The notes under the pieces: model-generated | Told to the model about the DNA's origin: nothing | The model's input: only the letters and a program-made list of their open reading frames with translations | The model's database searches: none | Origin: Macquaria australasica | Lineage: Eukaryota; Chordata; Actinopteri; Centrarchiformes; Percichthyidae | DNA: 64,000 bases | Reading direction: 5' to 3' | Assembly (NCBI GenBank): GCA_005408345.1 | Contig: SEMN01000947.1 | Span: 79,085 to 143,084, forward strand | Made by a program: the position numbers and the translations under genes | In this document: one piece after another, positions 36,830 through 48,400 of the stretch | How the letters are laid out: every line of letters starts with the position of its first letter | Position numbering within the stretch: the stretch's first letter is position 1

Positions 36830-37182
36830 TGTAGCAAGGTTCCTTGCTCGCGGGTTCCACTGACAGAAGCGCACACACAACTTTACCAGTTATGGCCTTG
36901 TCTGGCCCTTTATTCTGCTCCGCTGAGCTCACTTGTAACACACATATACACCCCGACTGTCCTTCTTCCCGTCGTTTCCTTCTCGTCTCTGGGTGCCTGG
37001 TAGCTCTGCCGTGTGTCCTTCTCCGCTCTCCAGCTCCATTCCCCCTCTCCCCAGGCTGCCGCTACTGATAAACACACACGCTGATTATCATTTGCGGCAC
37101 CTGTGTGCTGCCCTGACTCCCTGAGCCACTCCCCCACCTCTCTCCTCTGCAGCTGAGCGCTAAACCACGCCCCGCCACCACA
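36830..37182 (-). repeat. 5' LTR of the retrotransposon
   Basis: 353 bp, about 99% identical to the LTR at 33042-33393. AATAAA on the minus strand is at 36914-36909. The target duplication GTACC follows at 37183-37187. Confidence 0.95.
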
Positions 37183-38218
37183 GTACCGTAATTTCATAGG
37201 TGACAAATCTGTGTTGGCGGGCATTAAATGCATTAAATAGTCAATCAATTCTAATCATGACTTCAACAGAATTCCACGTAACACAGTTTTATCTTGTTGG
37301 CTTTGAATTATCAATTAGAGTTTGTAAATATTATGAATGAGTTATCTTAAATGGTTTGTGAGCTTTAAGATAATACTGTATGATACATACAGTACTTCTT
37401 TTCCTAACTAAATAATTGATCGAGTCCAAACTTATGATCTAATATGCAGTTGTAATATTTTCAAATACATGATGCCTACATAGACAGAACAGACTTTATT
37501 TGAGAGGTCACAAAGATGATTGATGAATAAGCAACAAATAGTTAATGCATGTGATTTCACAATTATGCCACCATTAATCACAAGTTATTTGCCAGTGTTA
37601 AAGATGGACCAGGTCACCGCTTTATTTGAAGGGCCACAAACATGATAAAGTAATGAAAAAGTAATTCTTAGTTAATCACGATTACAACACTTTCGACAGA
37701 ATACATGCGCACTGCTGTGACTGGTCAGTTGATTGACACATGAACATCATTAATAACTCAGAATTGATGATGATTGAAATGTTGCATTAATTAACATATT
37801 GTTCCTGCATTAAGTCATGCATGAGATACTGTTAATCCTTGTACATTAATGATAGTTCATGAAGTACTACATGAATGAATTCATGCTTTTTCATGCATGA
37901 ATTCATGATAATTCAAATACCTTAAAGTGTTACCAATAACACACTTGATATATTCACAGTAGTTTTGTTGTTTAAATATGCACACACACATGCTTACGCA
38001 GGGGTATTTGTGTTGCAAGTAGGATGAGGAAAGCGCCATAACGTCCACAGATGTTCAGTGTATACATTCACTGAGCCTGCAGTCTGCTTTGCACACACAC
38101 ATATCGAACACAGATACTGCCCTCTCTCATGCGCTATCTGTCTTGTATAACGTTGACACAGTGTTTATGGATAGTATTGGCTGTTCACGAGTGGCCTTAG
38201 TTTTACTTTTAGAATAGT

Positions 38219-38220
<2 letters not shown>

Positions 38221-38289
<69 letters not shown>
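38221..38289. repeat. (AC)n microsatellite
   Basis: About 69 nt of uninterrupted AC, one of the longest arrays in the window. Confidence 0.95.
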
Positions 38290-38291
<2 letters not shown>

Positions 38292-38850
38292 GACCTTTGT
38301 ATAACCATGAGGATGAGATATGCTCATTCACATAAGTACTGTAGATACAGTGCACTTAGTGATACATTCATTTTATATACACACACACACGCACACACAT
38401 CAAATGGAGATGTCATTAATGTGGGTTTGGTGATAAGTCATCATAATGCAGACGACCGTTGCATGTGAATCACTGGATCAACAACCTATTGTTACTCTGT
38501 TCTCCATGTAATTTGATAGAGAGCAGCTGGATGAGCAGCACGAATATTTCTCAATGACCCCGCTCTCTCATGATTATTTCTTTTTCTTAATGGGGTCATG
38601 GGACCCTCTAATTCTGCTCTCAGCATCAATGTTATTTATCATAGCATTATATTTAGTCAAGTGTTTAGATAGAAGTGGGTTTCAGGTTTACTTGTCTTGT
38701 CGCTGTGTTGTACTCATTGATTTAGTTCACTGTTTACTGACCAACAGCAGCTCTGCAAGTGTAGAACATGTCATTACAGCATGCATGCACATAGGAATAG
38801 TTCAACATCTTTTCATGTTTGTATGGTAAACATGAGGCTACAGCCAGGAG

Positions 38851-39030
38851 ACCGTTAGCTTAGCATAGCACAGCACAAAGACTTGAAAGAGGGACTCTGT
38901 CCGAAGGGGAAAACAATCCACGTACCTGCACCTGTAAAGCTCACTAATCAGTGCGTTATTTCTTGTTTAATCAGCTATTTCTATTTCTTAACCGGACGCA
39001 GTAACTTCTGTTGTGCTAAGCTAACCGTTG
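38851..39030. mobile_element. MITE-like element with inverted ends
   Basis: Left end ACCGTTAGCTTAGCATAGCA (38851-38870); right end at 39011-39030 reads as its imperfect reverse complement (TTGTGCTAAGCTAACCG). The interior (ctctgtccgaagg, aaaatccac-like, 'cctgtaaagctcactaatca') is recognisable as a dispersed repeat frequent in teleost genomes. It has no coding capacity, and the superfamily is not assigned. Confidence 0.6.
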
Positions 39031-42000
39031 ATCGGACAAAATGAGTAGTTTGACGACATCACATTGGGTAGATTGTGATGAGCATTTTTCTGCCACTTCA
39101 TACAAAACATTTAATTGAGAAAATAATCTAATAATGTAAGTAATCATCAGCTTCTGCTCTAGACTTTAGCAACTGAACGTCAGACGGCAGTTTGATCATT
39201 TTCACAAAAACTTTGACAGAAGAAAGGGGATTATTACATTGCTTATTACATTGCTTTACATACATAATTCCTCACAATCGTGTGTTGAAATACAATCTCT
39301 CATCATCAAACTACTGAGACAGCTGATTTGGTCAGTATCCTGTTTTTATCAGCAGAATAGCAGCAGAGAGTTTAAGTCTGAATTCCTTTTCAATGTATTT
39401 TGTAATGGTTATGTTTCCCTCAGTTTAAAGGCTGAATTTCATTTGAGATTGCAAAAGTGGAAATGTTTAGTCATAGTATAATGGATCCTATTCATGGTAG
39501 ATTAATATAAAGAGGGCACTGGACAAACACAGCAATTCAGAAACGTCATTCACTGCGCATCAAAAGGCTTGCAGGCTCTATTCACATATTAAGTCTAATG
39601 AACTACAGCCAACATTCAGGCTGAATTGCGTAAAGCAAACAGTTTTTGTTCCCCAGGAAAGGTCTGGGAAGGATGAATTTCCTGTCATTATGGCAATTGC
39701 TATTTTAGTTTCATTTTGTTAATTGCCCACCAGTGATCTCATAACATCACTCACATATGTTATCACATATCTCAGTTGTACTTAGGGGTTGCTGTTGTGA
39801 ACTGTCTCCTAATAAGTTTTCACACCACTGAAAAAATTTGTTAATTAGAGGGGAAAAGACACAGAAATATGGACCGTTCTGGACTCAAATTGACAGCATC
39901 TGGCTTTCAGTCACTGGATAAAACAGATTTACATATTTCTGTCACGACTGAGCGGGTTTGATCTTCAGACATGCGGGCATCAAGTATTCAGCTGGTATGT
40001 TTCCTAAACTTCATATGACCGTTATTCTCACCGTTAACCAAAGGCTAACTTAATCACACCGCTGATGTAACCTGTTATTGACTGAAATGGTCTCTTATCT
40101 TTTGAGGTCGGTTATTTTTTAACAGACATTTGTGAAGGAGGGTCAAAGAGACTTGAAGCACACAGGTTGTGGTTGATGAGATGGATGATTGGGGAGGCTC
40201 GAGGAAGAAAGGCACAGTGAGAAGGAGAGAGGCTTAATTGGATCTGAGTCACTCTGCAGAGTCACTTGTCTTTCATTAAGAACAAAGAAACACTTATCTG
40301 ACACTGACAGCAATAGTCATTTAAAAGACACACATACTCTGGTATAATCAAATCACTGTGCTTCCACATTAAGTTGGAGTGTTGTGTGTTGACCTTGTCA
40401 GTCTTTCAGTTTGACTAACAACGTGTCTGAGGATTACCCTTGTGGAACGGAAAGCCCAAAAATGGTGTTTCCGTGACCAATTAGCTGATAATTGGTTTAG
40501 AGAAGACAAACTGAGCAGCGAGGGAGAAATAGAGGAAAAGAGGGGACCCAGTACAGCCAAGGTTATTGGAAGAAAGAATACGATAAGAGTGGCAAAATTT
40601 GTGGGGGAAAAAAACAGTTGTAGAGTTTATTAGTTGCCTGCAGGCATTGTGTATATGTTGTGCAGCAAATCAATAATGCAAGGGTAGAAACACTTTCTTT
40701 TCAGGCAGTACATGGACATAAATTACAGCGGTTCTTAGGGTTAAAGCGAGAAAATCTACGTACAGTTCAGCGACTCAAACAACGCAAGATGCCCCAAGCA
40801 TCTGTGTTTTTTATGCCAAGAAAAGTCATGTTTTTAGTGTGTGTAAAGCACAGGCTCATTACAAAATGATTTACAGAGAGACGGTGGACATAAATAAAGA
40901 AAACAAGAGAGAGAACGCAGTGCAATACAGTACCACAAGAGACTGCTAGGAAACAAGACACTGTGTCCCAAATCCATATACATACATATTCTAGGCAGGT
41001 TTTTAGTGTTAGTATTTTTTAATGCTGTACATGAATGGGGAAAATTTGATTTTAACAGAACACTCAGTGTGCACCAGAAGTTTCACTGAACCTTTAGGGG
41101 GTTACCTTGTCAGCATAGGTGTGATGAATGACATTGTAATGGTGTCTAAAACTAAAATAAGGACAGTGTTAAAACATAAGGTTTAGGTATACAGTCTGCT
41201 ATTGTTGAGTTTGTGTGTGTGTGTGTGTGTGTGTGTACACTGCAGTGTGAACTGTAGACTCCAAACCAAAGAACTGCAGGTTTGAGGGGGAAGGACACAT
41301 GCAATCCTGTAAAAGAAAAAAAAGAAAAAGAAAAATGGATCAATGTAATGACCTGAAATGAATGTTCATCACACTGAGTTGTCTTAAATTGTGCCATCAA
41401 CATCCCGGTCCCAGAAGGAGTACAATTTTTGATGCAAATGGCAGTAGACGAGCGCTAAGGGTTGTAAAGGAGGTTGCTGAGGGTTGCTGCGGGCCAATCT
41501 ACAGAAACTAACATCCCGTTGTTTTTAGAACAGCAGCATGCACTTGTCCCTTTCACCTCATGCAGGATCTTTCCCTCATGTCTCTCCCTCGCCCCCCCTG
41601 CAACTATCTTAACTCCTAAAGAGAGTGAAGCCCATATGCAGGAAAACAGGAATGAGCTCAGACCACCAGAGAAAGTTTAAGGAAGCTTAACTGAACCCTT
41701 CCTAACTTAGAAGTGAGTGTGCTGCTGGCTGAAGAGAGGCCATCAGAAGGACAGTAGTAGTCGCTCATTAAGTGGTTTTCAGTTTTGCAGTTTCTGTTCT
41801 GTTCATTTCTCAAGGAAATCCACTACTTGTTGTCCAGCAGGAAATTGCAAAGTAATTGTTGCTCTTACCACCTGCCATCTCCCATGACATATTATGATTC
41901 ACCATTAGCAGCTAACAAGCTGTTATCCGACTACGTAGTTTTCTTTGCACAGAAATCATTGAGTCCTACCCGCTAAGTAGTGATTAGTCACAATACTGTT

Positions 42001-43399
42001 GGTTCCTGACAGGACAAAACACTTCCAGTTAAAGTGTGACTTGCAATTTTTTTCACATAATATAAATAAAAACAAAATTAAAAAAAAGAGTAAGTACAGT
42101 AATGAAACTTAACCTCTGTAGGAGTGGCTCTAACAGAATTTGATTTCAGTAATCCTCCATAATATATGATGTTCACTGTTGTAAATGTTTGTGTATTCTG
42201 AACTTTTAGATAAGTTTTTGATTTATTATTTTCTTCCACTCAGCTGTTGTAAATTTTAAGCTGAAAATTCATTACCCTTGAGTAGATTTCAGCCAGTGTT
42301 CCTTATTAAACTGTAGATTTACTCTACTAAGCCATCTGTGTGGAACTAATCTTTAGTAATCATCATCCGTCCACCCATTTGTGCATGTTTCTATCTCTTA
42401 CTCTAATCATCATCCGTTGGTCAGTTCAGCAGATCTGTCCATCCATCTTATAGCTGCTAGTTTGGTACTTAGCATGTCCCGAGATGATCACATCTGAGAA
42501 ACAAAGTGCTTCATGTCAGATTTGTCTGATTCTGTGTAAAAGCAGCCAAAAAAGTGGCGTTCACTTCCCCTCAGCAGACATGTCCGTTTAAATCATCTTA
42601 CTGATTTAAAAACCGAGAGCAGCCTAACCATTACAAAATCCATTACATGATACTGAAGACCAGTTATAATGAGTTTACCCTAACTGAGGCCGTAACATTT
42701 CTGACTGTCTCAAACATTTTGAGTGTGCAAAACCTCACTGACAGAAGGAATAATCATAGCGTGATGTTCCAAATAGATTTATTGCATAGGTTTTTAAGCA
42801 AATGACAAGAGAAGATTACCTAAACTACGTTCAAAACTACGAAGTTTGATGTGCGGAGTTCTATCAGTTCAGATTTCAATTCCTTTCACTTGCAGTACAG
42901 GCACCTTTTGACCTGAGAGTGGAGAACTAATGAGAACCACCGCCTTAGTCCATTCATCACCAGGACACCATCAAAAACTGTCTTCACAATGTTTTAATTT
43001 ATGGCCTTCAGACAGGTTTAGACACACAGGCTGATTAGCGGTGCAGTTTCTCTCTGTAAGTTCTCTGTGGGGATTAACCATTTAAGCTTATTAAATCAGG
43101 AGGTACCATAATCCATGCCAGTGAAAATAGCCTTAATTGTTCTGGATCTGTTCTTTCAAATCTATACCATGAGACTGAGAAAACAAAGAGAAAAGTGAGG
43201 CTTTGCATAATGAAACGGAAAATCAATGATTAGGGTCATCATAGCAACAAATATGCCGAAATTGAAACTTTGACTGCTGTGAAAACTATTAGAGAAACAT
43301 TTAAGTAATTTAGATTTACATAAAGGAGCAGACTATACTGTGTGGCAGTGGAGAGGCTGCCACTAACATCATGAAAATTGTATAAACTTTTATGTCAGC

Positions 43400-43530
43400 C
43401 CTGTGATTGATTGGCAACCAGTCCTGGGTGTACCCCGCCTCTCGCCCAATGTCAGCTGGAATTGGCTCCAACCCCCCGCGACCCTCTGAGGATAAAGCGG
43501 TATAGAAAATGGATGGATGGATGGAAATAA
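43400..43530 (+). repeat. Teleost LINE-tail/SINE-type repeat ending in (GGAT)n
   Basis: Contains 'cctgggtgtaccccgcctct', 'gtcagctggaattggctcca' and 'gataaagcggtatagaaaat', then ggatggatggatgg. This is the very common fish repeat end. I believe it belongs to an L2-like LINE 3' end or a SINE sharing it. It is fairly intact compared with the copy at 30183-30330. Confidence 0.65.
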
Positions 43531-44652
43531 AACATTGCCTTCGGGAAAAATGAGGAGAGGCGTCATTTCACTCCAATGCCATGTATTAATTAGTGGTGGC
43601 TATTGTTAAGGCCTTATCTACTTATTAAATTGATGACAAGATGAGATGTGTCAGGCTCTGGATGGCTTACCACTTCTGCTAAAAAATCACAACCCACAAC
43701 ACACTCCTTGGTCACACAGAAGTTAGTCTCCACAATGAGAGAAATATAAAGTTCAAGTAGGACAGAAGAGCATTTTTAGTTCAATGTCATTTCCTAGACT
43801 CAAGTATCAGGACTTTGACTGAGCAGCAGTCTCTGTGTCCCAGACAAAATGTGTCAGGGAGTTTCATCACCATATGTTGCTGCTTCTCAAACTGCAAATT
43901 AGGGATTTTTTTACCACCTGGTTCAATTTGCAGCCCACAATCTAACAACTGATCAAACCAGCCAGAGTATAATTTGATATCACCAGCAGCTGTGGATCAT
44001 TTTGACTGTAAATGCTGAACTTTTTTGTTTTTTGAGGACAGCAAAAGCCTAGACTGGGAATAATCAAATAATAATCAATATGTCTTCTGTTGGTCAGTAA
44101 ATACAGCCAGGAGCCTCTTATCATCCTGCCAACTGAGAGCATACAGTGCACACACACAAACATGCACACACATACACAAGAATACATAGTTACAAATTAA
44201 TCACTAATAATTACATAACAGGAACAAAATTGTCTCTTTGCTGTTTATATGTACATATGAATAATGAGCTCCATCTATAATCCCAAAGACTGCTGCCGAC
44301 AAGAACGGACCTCTGCATCAATGGGAACACACACTCGTGTGTAGCACACACCCCAGCTTACACACACTACCTGCTGTTTCCTATGATTATTACCATAATA
44401 GTTTCCTGTAAGAAGGCTGAGCGGCACGATGGGTAAGGGTCATTAGTGGCACAGGTGGGATCATAAATCACATTTAACACTGTTGAACCTTTCATTAATG
44501 ATAACCGCACACAACAAAAATCAGTACAAGACTGCATGTGTCTACTTATGCAGCATGCTGTAAATCTAGCAAAGATGTCTGCTGTAAATGAACTAACAGG
44601 AGAAGACAGGTTTGTTTTCTGATCTTTAACCTCAAATCTCTGCAAGGCAAAA

Positions 44653-44665
44653 GGGGGGGGGGGGG
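44653..44665. repeat. G13 homopolymer
   Basis: Thirteen consecutive G residues; length is prone to sequencing error. Confidence 0.9.
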
Positions 44666-45636
44666 AGCTGCACAATGGCGTAATAAAATCTTGTGGGGCT
44701 TCCGCTCAACCTACACATGCATGATACAGATAATATAAAAAACATTTTATAGTTAAAAGAAGGAAGAACAAAAATAATTCTCCACCAAAAATATGCTCCA
44801 AAAACGAACATCAATGATTGTTTTGGATATTTTTTGCAGCTTATGTAACCCTGCTCTGTTTTGACTGCATCAGGTGTAAAAGATGTCTTAATCATATCCA
44901 CACGGGGCACTCTGTAAGTCAATAGGACACAGCCGAATGATTAATCGCACAGACTCGGTACAAAAAATATCAATACACAACTGCCTCTACCTGCTGGGAG
45001 ATTATAAAAGTGTTGTACATCTCTCAGCTGTCTCCACTGTAGCATTCAGCATGAGAACAAGCACACATTAATTCAAGAACAAATGTAGTCATGTTTTTTT
45101 AATTTATTGCTGTGTAAATGTTGAATTATAATGTTGATGCTGTATACACAGCCAAAGCAACAGTAGCATTTTACACTGTACACTCAGGTACATTATTATT
45201 CACTTGTAAAACATTAGACTTTGTACATTCAGGCTTACACATCTTTAAGGGTTTCATATTTTAAGGATGTTAGAGACTGCACTCTTGTACTGAAACAATT
45301 AGTCAATTGATCAATTACTTGATCAACAGAAAATTAACCGTTTAAGTAATTGATCAAGCAAAAACGCCCAACATTTGCCACATCTAGCCACTCAAATGGG
45401 AAGGTTTGCTCTTTATATATTAAATATCTTTGGGCTTCGGACTGCTGGCCGGACAAAACAAACACACATTCTGACATTTTAGACTTAGCAGCTAGTCAAT
45501 AATGATTTTTTAAAAAGCCATAGGTTAACTGATAATGAAAAGGAGAATTTGTTGCAGCCCTACGTCACTCAGTTGTCAATATCCTTTACAGCATTTGCAA
45601 ACATGGATAGATGCACATTAAATAGTGGTAGTACGG

Positions 45637-46138
45637 CTAGAAAAAATAGATATGCTTGCTGGGTAGAAAACATCTCCCCTTCACAGAAGTTGCAGTTGCA
45701 TGTAAAATCCATATTTGCACCTACCATGTGTCTTTAGTTGGAGCAATGAAACGAGCTACAGCAATACCGATATTTTGTTTTAGCAACTTTCAACTTGTTG
45801 TTTTGGTTTTACAGCCTGCAACTTTGCTGTTTGCTGTTCACTCTCATCTGATTTGTTTCCAGATGCAGCAGACTGCTGTCTTCAGCAAAAGAAAGCTCAA
45901 AAAACCCACTGTACTACCTGCTCAGCACCAAATGGCAGACAAAGTCAGCAACCTGAACATAGTGGAGCATTTAGAAAAAATAGATATACTTGCTGGGTAG
46001 AAAACATCTCCCCTTCACAGAAGTTGCAGTTGGATGTTTTTTTTTGACACCAAATTGATGTAAAATCCATATTTGCACCTACCATGTGTCTTTAGTTGGA
46101 GCAATGAAACGAGCTACAGCAACACCGATATTTTGTTG
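45637..46138. repeat. Direct-repeat block, A-B-A arrangement
   Basis: A segment starting 'tagaaaaaatagatatgctt' (45639-45780) recurs at 45973-46138 with few changes and an extra T-rich insert near 46036-46060. Between them lies segment B (45781-45972), which begins with 'agcaactttcaacttgttg' and is found again at 48228-48391. The interior resembles a dispersed perciform repeat and is non-coding. Confidence 0.75.
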
Positions 46139-47846
46139 TCTGTTGTTTGCGACTCCTTTCCTGACTCTAACCCATCTAACATTTCACAGTGAAATCAGCA
46201 ACATAAACATTAACACAGGACAGTTTGAACCACAGGGGTCAACTTAATGTCTGTTCAATCATTTCAGAATATAAATAGAAACTGCAGAATTATTTATTAA
46301 TTATGAGCCTTCCACCATATCTGTTTCTGAACTGGTGGAACATTTTTTAAAAAGTTGTTCTTTTGACAAAAAGAGTGAATATGAATTAACTCCATCCCTG
46401 ATGTATCCCTTTCACTGGGAGGCTGTGTGCAAACGCATCGACTGTTCATCTTCGCTGATGCTAATAAGTGAGGATGTTTTCACTCCTGAGTGCGACACTA
46501 CAGTGGTGTATCTTTTTAAAGATTAATTTTTGAATTATCATATCATGATTTAACCAACCTCTCAAAACTTTTATTCATAGGATGTATCAGGGCATTTAAA
46601 GTGGAGGCCACTTCTGATTTAATAGCAGCAGCCATGAAAGTGCAGATCCCCCGAGCATTACACTGAGGACCCTGTTTGATTAATTCTCTCGACTGACAAT
46701 CAAGAAGCTTCTTCTCATTTACAGCTGGCCCATGGTGGTTTTTGGAGAAAATTATAGTGGATGTATGAGAATTTTAGCTCTCCAGCACACAGTATTCTTG
46801 TAAGTCTTGTATTAAAACCTGCGTGTAAAACATCAAAAGGTCTCTTTCTGACAAGAAACACGCCAAAGAGGCATACTGTAATAAGAGACTGGTGTAGGCT
46901 GTGGTTGTGACCCACCCTGTTTTTACAAAGACGGATGGAGAGAGAGAGAGTGCACTCATGATGTGAGCAGTCCTGATTAGCAAAGCAGCGTGCCTGTGCA
47001 TACTAACAACTGTCATGAACTCAAAGTCAAGTGGCCACACAAAACAATAAAACTAGCAACAGAGTGCATGTGTGTTTGTATGTGTGTGCGTCAGTTTCTT
47101 TCATATGTGACTATGAATATATCTATGGTATAAATTGAACTGTTTGTGTGTATGATGAAGTGCCGTGTGTGTAAATGTGTTGTGTCGATGTGAGGCCGGG
47201 GGGTGAGTGTGTTGGCGTCAGAGCGGTGCTTATGAACTTGCGTAGCAGATGATGTCATGCTTTTTTGGTATGAGGCGCTCTCACACTGGGGGTAGGACAC
47301 ACACTCACTCAGACACACACACACATTCAAATGAGTACCTCCTATTTTTTTGTATTACTTCTGTGGCATTTTGGCTCTGTGAGACACCACAAAAAATAAA
47401 AAAAGATCGGAAAGGAAAACATTCAAAAATGTTAAATACAAAAAATGTTATGTTAAAGGTCATGTGTAATGTTTAACATTGAGGTCTGAACAGTAACCAG
47501 CTATGTTTTGCCTAAGTCATGTCCAAATATTGCAGCAAAATACATTTCCTCAGTGGTTGCATATCATTTTGAAACACAGCACATATTATTATTATTTTTA
47601 CAATCTTTCTCAGAGAAAGTGGAATTTCTTTCAGTTGGAGGCTTTAAATTGATGGTGAGATATTGGCTTAAACGTTGCTCAATAGTTACACAGGGGACAT
47701 TTCTTATTAGAATGCCACTTCAGGTTGGAGTCGAACATCCTGAAAATGGTAATCATGGTGCCAAAACTCATCATGCAAATAGTCCAATAACGGCTCCAGT
47801 TTTCAACAATTAGAATCACTGTATAAGGCCTCGGAGCTATCGTCTG

Positions 47847-47881
47847 GGACACACACACAGCCACACACACACACACACACA
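47847..47881. repeat. (AC)n microsatellite, interrupted
   Basis: About 35 nt of AC with an 'agcc' interruption. Confidence 0.85.
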
Positions 47882-48059
47882 CAGATTCAGACCAACATCT
47901 CAACCTTGTATTATAAAACGGAGGATAATGTATCAGTGTCTGTCTATATAACTGTTTGGATAAAAGATGGATAAAATAAGATGAATGTTCTCATTGGGGG
48001 GAAAAAAAAGAATAATATTTTAAGCACACAGAAGATCCTGCATCAATATCACTATTAGC

Positions 48060-48400
48060 TCAGTGAAAGCAATGTAATGTTTAAAGCTGCACTACTCAAT
48101 ATTTTTATATCAACAATGGGTCAAATGACTACATGTAATGTGAAAAAGGTTAGGGTCACTCGCAGTGATGAACCCACAGATAATTAGCACCCGTTTGTGT
48201 GGTTCCCCTCAGCTCTGCAGACCATTTTAGCAACTTTCAACTTGTTGTTTTGGTTTTACAGCCTGCAACTTTGCTGTTTGCTGTTCATTCTCATCTGATT
48301 TGTTTCCAGATGCAGCAGACTGCTGTTTTCAGCAAAAGAAAGCTAAAAAAAACCCACTGTCGGCAACCTGAACATAGTGGAGCATTTAGCTGCTAAACAG
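48060..48400 (+). repeat. Dispersed teleost repeat, related to 45637-46138
   Basis: Begins 'taaagctgcactactcaata', includes 'gtggttcccctcagctctgc', then the B segment ending 'ggagcatttagctgctaaac'. I recognise this as a widespread, probably non-autonomous, perciform repeat. No terminal repeats were identified. Confidence 0.6.

Larger units (their letters stand above)
33042..37182 (-). mobile_element. Ty3/gypsy-type LTR retrotransposon, Gmr1-like (integrase before RT)
   Basis: A 4141-bp element read on the minus strand: 5' LTR (37182-36830), primer site, partial gag, protease, integrase, RT, RNase H, 3' LTR (33393-33042). It is bounded by 5-bp duplications. The LTRs begin TG and end CA on the plus-strand reading. 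Integrase (about 35750-34950) comes before reverse transcriptase (34901-33438), which is copia order on gypsy-like proteins and marks the Gmr1-like group known from fish and other deuterostomes. The copy is defective: a frame break lies near 36570, gag runs straight into protease near 36375 with the nucleocapsid part missing, and further breaks lie near 35175 and at the C8 run 34971-34978. RT-RNase H is open. GC content and codon use differ sharply from the AT-rich flanks. Confidence 0.93.
37188..43390. other. Gene-poor stretch right of the LTR element
   Basis: AT-rich non-coding DNA with a long (AC)n (38221-38289) and a MITE-like repeat (38851-39030). No exon with family resemblance was seen on either strand. 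Confidence 0.5.
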
